Shown: piece after piece, positions 1 to 64,000 of the stretch | Position numbering within the stretch: position 1 is the first letter of the stretch | Layout of the letters: each line of letters opens with the position of its first letter | Assembly: GCA_026413225.1 (NCBI GenBank) | Contig: CM048552.1 | Coordinates: 61,953,001 to 62,017,000, forward strand | Length of the DNA stretch: 64,000 nucleotides | Source: Otis tarda | Lineage: Eukaryota; Chordata; Aves; Otidiformes; Otididae | Reading direction: 5' to 3' | Notes under the pieces: model-generated | Databases searched by the model: none | What the model was told of the DNA's origin: nothing | Seen by the model: only the letters and a program-made list of their open reading frames with translations | Made by a program: the position numbers and the translations under genes

Positions 1-3000
1 TTTCTTTCAATGTGAACGAGGAAAGGAGAGTACTGTGCAGTTGTATGAAAGATGAAGTAGAAAGTATAAAATACAACCTCTAACATCCGTTATATGTCCA
101 AATGGCATCTTCTTAGAATCAGGAGTCCTTTTTTAAGTTGTTCTATTGTGGGCCAGAACTTTCTGGAGAGACACAAAAACTTCCTGGACAGAGCCATTTC
201 CTGTTACTCAAAGGGAGATGACTCACTTTGTCTGATAATATGTCTTTGAGTAGATTTCTCTGCTGCAAGGATTGGGAATGTTTGACATGACAAAAGCATA
301 GTTTCAAAATCTCTTGACATGGTATGTGCATCCCAAGTGCTATGTTGTTCATCAGCTGATTTAATTTACAGATCACTAAATACAGTATGATACAGCAGCT
401 GGGATTAGGGGCCAGCACAGAGAAGAGACGAACTGCCAGCAAATATGTGAAATAATAAAGAAAGATTCAGTAACAGCCAACTAGAGAATGGCAAAAGGGA
501 AATGTGAGAATTAGATTCACAACCAGCTGGATCTCCAGTCCACTGGAATCACTGGGTTTGGGAAAAGGTAAAACACTGTTTCTTTTAATACCCTGTGCAT
601 CACTGTGTTTGACGGACACAATGGTACTGGTATTTATGGAGAGATTGCTGAAGCTGTTTTTGATACCAAGAGGAAAAGAAGAGAAGGCAAAGTAGGAAAA
701 GAAGTGGAGGGGGAAGTAAGTGGTGTAAAAAGTGAGTGGAAGAAATAGATTCCCTATTGAATTCTACCACTGAGCTTGGGGAAGGGTTTGCTTTAGTTTA
801 AAATGTACTCATCAACAAAGCATAGAACAAGAGAACGTAACATTTAAAGTCCAGTGCATTTAGACTTCCAGCGCTTCCACTGTACTCAGGGTACACTTTT
901 GCTTCCAAACGCTCTCAGCTCTACAAAGCAGCAGCTTTACTTGTCAGTCAGGAAAGCAGGCCATGAAAATCAAGTGACAGTAAGTACACTGTGCTTAAAA
1001 TAGAACGCCTTTTGCTCCAGAATCTCAAAATGCAACAGAAGACATTAATAATGTAAGTCTTGCTTCACAATTCTCTGTAAAAGGTAGCAATATTATACTT
1101 GTTTTTTTCATAAAAGGTACGAGAAGCTTGAAATATTTTTTTTAATAAGAGGAATATTTAAAAAAAATTCTGATTCTCAGTAAAGACCTCCTTATAAACA
1201 GCAAATCCCAATTTGAGCATCTTTAGAAGATTTGCATGTGTTTTTTCTCCTCCCCTTTCTATATTTGTGAGATTGTTTTCAGTGAGGGAAAAATGGGCTG
1301 GCACTGGCCATGATCTTTCAGTGAGAGCGGGTAAGCCTGTATCAAGCTCCACATACAGCAATTTGAGAACGGATTTGTATTTATACAACAGTAACATTTA
1401 GGTGCCAAATGCCCTTCCATGGGCAAGGAGAGCAAGCTGAGAGAAGACAAAATATTTTCCTCAGGCTTTCTTAAAAATAAAACCCTTTTAAAAATTAACT
1501 TTGATTCTTCTTTCTCTGTGTGTATGTATCTGTGTGTATATATGTCTGCCTTCTTATTCCAAGTCACCACTTTCCTTGACCTGTGTAAGTCAAACTGAAC
1601 ACCAAGGCAGAGCTTTCAAAAATACTAAATTCCTACTAGAATTGTGAAAGTGAGCAGAAAATAAAAACCTTATGAAAGGTGCTACTGAACTATAACCTCG
1701 GCACGTACTAGTTGATGGAGAGTGTACGTAGCAAACAGATCATATGAATAATGCAACTAGCTGAAGACTTTAAACTGGTTTCGCATATTATGGGACATCA
1801 GGGAACACAACCATAAGCCATAAAAGCACTACTAGTTTCGTTTCTCCTGGAGCTTTTGTGTTTTGCTGTTACTTTATCTCCCATGATCAGGTTTTATTTG
1901 CTGTCCTCTGTTACTGCTAGGTCTCTTTCAGGTTCACTAATTTCCTGGAAATTCCATGTGAGCTGACTTTGGAGAAATTTCTTCTTGGGAGCATTGGGCC
2001 ATGTCTTCTACAGCATGATATTCTGCTCCTTCTGTTCTCTCTAGGTTGTTTTGCCTGTAGTTTCTGTTATCTTTGGTATATTTTTATTCTCCCAAGCATG
2101 TATTAACTGATATTTTATTAGCATTTTCTTAACTCTGTGGTTTTTGTCACATTATTTCATCTATGAAACACCATCCCTGGAGAATCCCATTAGACAACTC
2201 ATCACAAATCAAAACTGTCTTTCATTATTCTCTATTTAAGATTTTGCAGCCTGTTTTAGATCTACTAGAAATTCCTTTCCTATCCCACCCCATCCCATCG
2301 TTCCTCTCAAAGTAATTTTCAATTAATTTTTGATCCAGAGGCTTGGCTGGTCAGCATAGTTAGTGAGAGTATGAATTTATAGCACACTAATGCCCACGCA
2401 TCTCAATTCCAGCCACGGCCCGATACCCAGTACTTCCTACTGGCATGGTGCATCTGGAGCCTGAGGGGCAGCCAATGGCAACTGCTGGGCAGTGCAACTG
2501 GGGAGGAATTAAGGGCGTCTGAGTATAACGCTTACCGTTCACACAGTGAAAAGTAGCTTAGTTCAGCTTGTCTTTTAACGGTGCTGGCATCTGGTAGAAA
2601 TTAGAGTAGCTAATTCTGTCGGCAGAGAGCCTACAAAAGCTGAGATTTATGCTGGCTTCCAGGTTATTAGGTATAGTATATTAAGACTGAGGAGGCAGAT
2701 AGCTACATAAGCTTGAAGCTGTAAATATCATTGTGGACAAAGCACAGATGGCTATACGCATCCTCTTTGGCTCAATGAAAAGCACAAACTCAAAATAACT
2801 ATTGCTTTTGGTGCTGACTATAATATATCTCAATAGACTGATATCCTTTTAAATGAGGGCCATGTGCTTAAATGCTTAAAGCTTAAAGCTGTGTGGCATG
2901 TATTCAAACTGATCCTCTCCTGCAGCCTTCTGTGCCTCAAAACAGGTGAAGGGAGACCTGATTCACTGGTGAGATAGAAAATAAAGAGAAATTATTAATC

Positions 3001-4079
3001 CTTTTTGGAATTTTCTTCTTAGTAGATGTGTTGCCTTCTTTCATGTGTAGGTGTGAATGAATGTGTAGGAAATAATTTATTTTGGCAGGACAGGGTGAAA
3101 TGCAGGTGAGGGGGTATCCAGGATCACTGGGAATGGAGAATTGTTTCCTTGCACAGATGGCAGCAAAGAAGAAATAAAAAAAATAGGAAGGAGAGAAGGA
3201 AGAAAAAGGATCTCGGAGGGAGTAAGATTTACAGAACAAAGTGACAAAATGCATTCAGATCCCCAAGGTGAAAGAAGTAGTAATTCAATTTGAAACCACC
3301 AGTTCGGCAGTGGCAGTTCATAGTAACACATTCTTTTGTTATTGCGTAATTACTGCCTGCTGGATGTTTGAAAATGCGCTGACCTGACATCAAATAACCA
3401 TCTTGTAATGTACTGCTTGTGCCACTAGTCTAAGCAGACCTTTATCTTTATAAGCCGTAATTGGAGATCAATCATTATTCAGTAAGCACATAACCTACCC
3501 TATCTGTGTAGCCAGAGTGAGAACCGGCAGATAAATGACAGGACAATAGGGAATCGACAGCCTGGCCAAAGTATCTGTGACCTTGTGTCTCATGTGCTTC
3601 AGAGTTTGCTGGAGGCTTACATTCAACCTACTCCTGAAACCCTTGGAGGTTAATGAGGGTAGATTTTGAAAAGTAATAGAGCCATTTTACCTTATCTAAG
3701 GCGTTTTTCACGGGAAACTTGCTAGGGATATGGTCTGAGTCCCTTTTCTGCTATGATACCTACGAGAGCTCCATGAATTGCTGAGGAAAGGGGTGAATCC
3801 AGAATGATGAAAGCTGTCACAATTGGCATTTATAATATTTAAAATATTGAAAACATATAGACAAAAAATTGCATGTATCCATCGCATTTATCTTCACTCA
3901 CATTCTTTGTCATGTATCTTGAAGTCTAAGGCCATTGGATTTGGTGACTGCTGATACTGTTTTCCACTCAGTGTGGTGGGCGCAAGTCCCTGCTCTACAG
4001 TATATGGAAATTAAATAAGAAATGTGGTAAGATGAGACAGAAAAATCTAAGACAAAAAGTAAAGAAGAACTTGATAGAT
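1..4079. other. Intergenic DNA downstream of MYBPC1, no gene seen
   Basis: AT-rich sequence. Frames are short (105 codons at most), low in complexity or overlapping on both strands, and none resembles a known protein. From vertebrate synteny CHPT1 would be expected further in this direction (inference), but no CpG-rich promoter or CHPT1-like exon is visible. I saw no recognisable transposon. Confidence 0.5.
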
Positions 4080-4094
4080 CTTAAACACTTCATA

Positions 4095-4100
4095 TTTATT
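4095..4100 (-). terminator. MYBPC1: Distal polyadenylation signal AATAAA
   Basis: TTTATT on the plus strand is AATAAA on the minus strand, about 615 nt after the predicted stop. Cleavage would be expected roughly 10-30 nt further, near 4070-4085. Chosen as the likely main signal because the sequence beyond it looks intergenic. Confidence 0.45.
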
Positions 4101-4395
4101 GTACATTAAATAAAACAATTTCAGTTCAGTTGAGAGACTGATGGGTTGGATTTAGGAAATCAAAACTTCTAAAGGAAGATATGTTCAGCTTAAATGATCA
4201 TTAAGTACATATGTATTAACTATGTTATAGTAAAAGCATATTCTGTTAAACAATTCTCAGGTGGATAAGATACATTATCAAAGAGGTATGTATTCCAGGG
4301 GTCTTATGGCACAGCTACTGGCTAATCCATGTACTTTCCGTCTCAGAAAGATATGCTTTGTACCACCGAGTACAAACTCTGACAGCTTCCTTATG

Positions 4396-4401
4396 TTTAT
4401 T
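4396..4401 (-). terminator. MYBPC1: Proximal polyadenylation signal AATAAA
   Basis: A second AATAAA on the minus strand, about 315 nt after the stop. It could give a shorter 3'UTR. The choice between the two signals cannot be made from sequence alone. Confidence 0.35.
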
Positions 4402-4713
4402 ACACAGCTTCTCCTCTTCCCTCATTAAAAAACAGAACACAATATCAAACAGAAAATAAAGCTGAACATTACAAAAGGCGTGTTGTCTTCAGTTCATTTC
4501 ATTTCAACCCCAAAGCAATCCATGCGTAATCTTTCTTTTCAGTAAGAGCAGGTAGGGAAAACAAAACAACAAATAAGAAACAAAAAAAAAAAGGAAAAAA
4601 AAAAAAAAAGAACATTCCCAACCACACGTTTGTTCTGTCATTGCAAGAACTAAAATGCTGCAATTCTGCTACCAATTTCCAGCGCAGTGGGAGGAAACGC
4701 TGTGGACGGACTC

Positions 4714-60657
<55,944 letters not shown>

Positions 60658-61559
60658 CTGTGTAGGAAGTACAAGTATATTTTTGAGAGGATCTTAAAGT
60701 AAAAAGAAAAACTTACACAGCATTAAAAAAGACAGCAATATTCTGCTAGTATTGAAAACCCCAAATTAAAGAATTATTGATATATGTGTATAGGTAATAT
60801 ACAGTTGTAATCCCATAAAGCAGTTTACAACTCTGTGCCTATCAATGCATTTTCTATGTTTTGAATGAGTCATATAAGATCGATGGATTGATCAATGGAT
60901 TCCTGTACTCAACGGAAAAAAAAATAGGTTTTTTTTTTAGGAGAAGCAATTGTTAGTCTCTTGTTCTTGGGCTTATTGACAAAAGCCTTTGAAATGAGCT
61001 ACGTATCATTGTTAATTTGAATGGAAGTGGATCAGACATGAGATACTGCCAAATATTAATGGTACCCAGAGCTCACCACTTTGGAGTTTTTTTTCACTAA
61101 AATAAAAAATTCTATATTTTCTCTATTTCAAGATTTTATGGGATTCCTATTCTCTTTGGTTTTCTATCTCAGTCAATTGGCATACAAGGCCATTTAGAGA
61201 CTTGTCAAATCATATGACTTGTGCTGTCTTCAAGGTGTAAATACTCAATATTCTTTTGCCTGTGAACAATGACTTTCTGTGGCAATCTTACCTATCAGCT
61301 GCCTGATAGAGCATGGGTTTGAATGAAGGTCAATGGACTAGCATTGTCAAGATGGAGCTAAGATAACTTTTGTGCCATGGAGGAAACATCTGCAAGAGCC
61401 AGTTGATATTATAATTATCCTAATTTCTTGTTCACATGTGCATAGCCACGGTAACTATGAAAATAAAAGTTGAAATTTGGAAGACAAGTCCATATTCTGG
61501 AAGCATGCCAGACTGCCATGAGTCCGAGAAACCTGGTCTCTGTCAGAGAAGGGGAAGAG

Positions 61560-63175
61560 AATCTTCTGTCATAGGCTTGCCAAGCTGGGCAAGAGGGGAA
61601 CCTCAATCCATCCCACTACAACCAGCTTGATGCCAGTGCCAGCAACAGATGCCCAGAGCCTGGAGAAAGTTCACAGGAGAGCATCTGGAGAGCAGCACAA
61701 AGGAATCCCAGCCACTCCAGCCAGCAAGTCGGCTTCATCAGGGGCACAATTTAAATGCCACTGTGCAAACACACAAAGTATGGGGAATAACAAGAGGAGT
61801 TAGAGATGTGCATGTCTGCAGGGCTATGATCTTGTTGGCATCACAGAGATGTGGTGGGATGGCCGCTATGACTGGAGTGTTGGAATGGAGGGATACAGAC
61901 TCTTTAGGAAGCACAGGCAGGGGAGATGAGGAGAGGATGTCGCCCTCTATGTCAACCATTTCGAGTGCATGCAGCTCCACCTGGGCATGGATGAGGAGCC
62001 GACAAGAGCTTCTGGGTCAGGATTAGAGAGCGGGGACAGATGACAGTATAGTGGGGATATGCTACAGGCCACCTGACCAGGAAGACAGAGTGGATGAGGG
62101 CCTTTATAGACAGATAGGAGCAGCCTCATGTTCACAAGCCCATGTCATCATGGGGCACCTTCAGCCACCCCAATATCTGTTAGGACAACACAGCAGGGCA
62201 CAAGCAATCCAGGAGGTTCCTGGAATATGTGGATAACTTCCTTCTCTAAGTGATAGAGGAGCAAGCAAAGAGACGTGTTATGCTGGACCTTGTTCTCACC
62301 AACAAGGAGGGGTTAGTGGGGAATGTGGAGCTCAAGGGCAGCCTTGGCTGTAGTAACCATAGAATGGTGGATTTCAAGATCCTTAGGGCAGTGAGGAGCA
62401 TGCGCTGCAACCTCAGTATGCTGGATTTCACGAGAGCAGACTTTGGCTTCTTCAGGGATCTGCTTGGCAGAAATCATGGGAGGCGGCCCTGGAGGGAAGA
62501 GGGGCCCAAGAAAGCTGGTTAATGTTCAAGGATCACCTCCTCCAAGCTCAGAAGGGATGCATCCCAAAAAAGAGGAAGTCAGGCAAAAGAAATGGGGCCA
62601 GCAGGTCAAGTGAGGTGATTCTCCTCCTCTATTCCACTCTTGTGAGGCCCCACCTGGAGTATAGTATCCAGCTCTGGAGCCCCCAACATGAGAAGGTCAT
62701 GGACCTGTTGGAGCAAGTGCAGAGGAGGGTCGCAAACATGATCAGAGGGCTGCAGCACCTCTCCTGTGAAGAAAGGCTGAGACAGCCAGGGTTGTTCAGC
62801 CTGGAGAAGAGAAGAGTCTGGGGAGACCTTATGGCAACCTTTTAATACTTTACGGGGTCTTATAAGAAAGATGGGGACAGGCTTGTTACCAGGGCCTGTA
62901 GCAATGAGACAAGGGGTAATGGTTTTAAACTAAAAGAAGGTAGATTTACACTGGCTATAAGGAAGAAATTTTTTGTGATGAGAGCGGTGAAACTCTGGAA
63001 CAGGTTGCCCAGAGAGGTGGTGGATGCCCCATCCCTGGAAACATTTAAGGCCAGGTTGGATGGGGCTCTGAGCAACCTGATCTGGTTAGAGATATCCCTG
63101 CTTCTTGGAGGGCGGTTGGACTAAATGACCTTTAAAGGTTCCTTCCAACCCAAACTATTCCATGATTCTATGCTT
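61560..63175 (+). mobile_element. CR1 LINE, internally deleted, with endonuclease and RT-end remnants
   Basis: About 1.6 kb in plus orientation. Near 61,830-62,500 the frames resemble the CR1 endonuclease domain (GITEMWWD-, CYRPPDQEDRVDEG- and LDLVLTNKEGLVGNVELKG-like pieces), in more than one frame and with stops. From 62,522 the frame runs from the region after the endonuclease (HLLQAQKGCIP) directly into the end of the RT region (LVRPHLEYSIQLWSP, LEQVQRRVANMIRGLQHL), so the central polymerase part is missing. The CR1 3'UTR follows and ends CCATGATTCTATGCTTCTG. It is a dead copy. The left border is approximate. Confidence 0.9.
62522..62845 (+). pseudogene. CR1 ORF2 remnant, C-terminal part of reverse transcriptase region
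   Basis: A 107-codon open frame inside the CR1. It fuses a stretch just after the endonuclease to the last part of the RT region; the typical LEY-x-x-Q-x-W-S-P and RR-x-x-x-M-I-RG-L motifs are readable. The catalytic RT core is absent, so no activity is possible. The frame is a remnant and not a cellular gene. Confidence 0.85.
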
Positions 63176-63697
63176 CTGTTTGAATTCCCTAAGTTTCCAA
63201 GCTCCAGTTGTCGTATTGTCCATCTTGGCCAGATGGTCAGACCTGGTCCTTTTAATGGCAATTTTGCTACAGTAATATTTTTCTTTCCTGCTGGAAACTA
63301 GGATTAGGAGAATTCACTGTTCTTGGCAGGTGGTAGCATGTCTAAATCCCATCTGAAAAACCTCATCAGGGCTAAGTATACCAACGCAATGGCTTGACAC
63401 TGAAATCTAGAAGGAGCTCTTACAATTAATTCCTAAAAATATCCTGGTGAAGTTCAAGATGCTGATTACGTCCAATAATCTATTTATATGCTATAGCACT
63501 TGGATTCTTGAAAAACCAGCTTCCTTCTTTGTGTGATAGCACTTGGTAATCCAAGATGACAGCATCCTGAGTCAAGCAGAAGAAAGCTAAGAGAAGTGAC
63601 TGGCACTTCCAGCTTAGAAATAGCCCGGTTTGATCTGTGACTAACCATAAAGGCCTACAGACACCTTATGTGTTTTACAGAAGTAGTTAGTACACTA

Positions 63698-64000
63698 TGT
63701 TGGTTTTGTTTAGTGAGGGGGGTGCTACGGTGCCAGCTTCTGCAAGAAGCTGCTAGAAGTTGCTCCCCTTTGTCTGGTGAACTTGGCCAGGCCTAGGGCA
63801 AACCCAGAGCTGGCTGGGACCGAGCCAATTGGTAGTAGAATGTTCCCTGAGAACGCCTCTGCAATAACATATTTAAGAAGAGGAAAACAGAAAAAAAAGG
63901 GGAGAAGATGTGAAGATGCTGAGTGGGGGTAGAGAAGGGCAGGCGCCAGCCTTGTGGGCCGTGCAGGCCTCACCCTCTGGCCTCCCGCTGGGCAGCCGAC
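63698..64000 (+). mobile_element. Partial LTR of an avian endogenous retrovirus, cut by window edge
   Basis: Starts TGTTGGTTTTGTTTAGTGAG and continues with a CAGCTTCTGCAAGAAGCTGC region, a Gln/Pro-type GC-richer part and the TATA-like CATATTTAAGAAGAGG near 63,869. This order matches a common avian LTR as I remember it. GC content rises sharply towards 64,000, as in the R/U5 or leader part. Whether it is solo or part of a longer provirus cannot be seen. Confidence 0.6.

Larger units (their letters stand above)
4080..4713 (-). other. MYBPC1: Probable MYBPC1 3' untranslated region
   Basis: About 630 nt follow the tail-exon stop codon. The RNA-sense strand is U-rich, with a long interrupted T tract (complement of the A run near 4578-4610), and ends just past an AATAAA-containing stretch. 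The end is an estimate from the distal polyA signal. No other coding frame is convincing here. Confidence 0.5.
60658..63697. other. Intron or upstream DNA between first visible exon and right-edge LTR
   Basis: Holds the 1.6 kb CR1 at 61,560-63,175. Apart from that, 60,658-61,560 and 63,176-63,697 are AT-rich without a recognised exon. The MYBPC1 start codon exon was searched for here (an M-P-E-P-like start with a phase-1 donor) and not found. Confidence 0.5.

Noticed and set aside
1-4079. CHPT1 as a downstream gene inside the window
   Set aside because: Expected from vertebrate synteny but no CHPT1-like exon or CpG-rich promoter is visible.
61649-62522. Several plus- and minus-strand frames that might be a gene upstream of MYBPC1
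   Set aside because: They are pieces of the CR1 endonuclease region or its antisense.
63725-63973. 82-codon minus-strand frame near the right edge that could be a first MYBPC1 exon
   Set aside because: It lies inside the LTR-like sequence, has no MyBP-C-like start (M-P-E-P type) and no phase-1 donor where expected.

Overview
This window is bird nuclear DNA. It has low gene density, long AT-rich introns, CR1 retrotransposon fragments ending in the avian ATTCTATGATTCTA-type 3' end, and two sequences that look like avian endogenous-retrovirus LTRs. I cannot name the species. The LTR types would fit a neoavian bird, but that is recollection rather than a search.

Almost the whole window is one gene on the minus strand: MYBPC1, slow skeletal muscle myosin-binding protein C. 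I placed 30 coding exons between about 60,657 (5') and 4,714 (3'). Each has AG/GT borders and a codon phase that matches its neighbours, so the spliced frame is open throughout (3,563 coding nt, about 1,186 visible residues plus the stop). The first coding exon with the start codon, and the promoter, are not visible and probably lie beyond 64,000. Reading 5' to 3' from right to left, the layout is: small N-terminal exons (60,616-50,030), C1 Ig (50,030-47,548), M-motif (46,244-40,790), C2 (38,542-36,635), C3 (35,494-34,916), C4 (33,424-31,902), C5 (30,674-29,267), C6 FnIII (28,628-27,692), C7 FnIII with an optional cassette exon (26,275-21,113), C8 Ig (20,666-18,985), C9 FnIII (18,213-16,404), C10 Ig (14,868-13,640), then an 8.8 kb intron and a short tail exon with the 3'UTR (4,814 to about 4,080). 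The full Ig/FnIII order without the cardiac C0 domain, plus close agreement with remembered mammalian slow MyBP-C, separates it from MYBPC2 and MYBPC3.

Between exons are CR1 fragments (10.45, 25.42, 35.58 and 61.56-63.18 kb), a solo-type LTR with an imperfect 5-bp target duplication (48.40-48.88 kb), a second LTR cut by the right edge (from 63.70 kb), AT/AC microsatellites and a few degenerate tandem repeats. Positions 1 to about 4,080 are intergenic DNA downstream of MYBPC1 with no gene that I can see. No tRNA, rRNA, CRISPR or bacterial feature is present.

The best leads concern isoform diversity of MYBPC1: a terminal exon open in two frames, with a possible extra 88-nt exon ahead of it; a cassette exon in C7 with weak splice sites and a long pyrimidine-rich RNA tract upstream; a series of phase-symmetric N-terminal mini-exons; and two micro-exon candidates with good splice sites. 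I saw no wholly new system. These are reading-level predictions that RNA data could settle.
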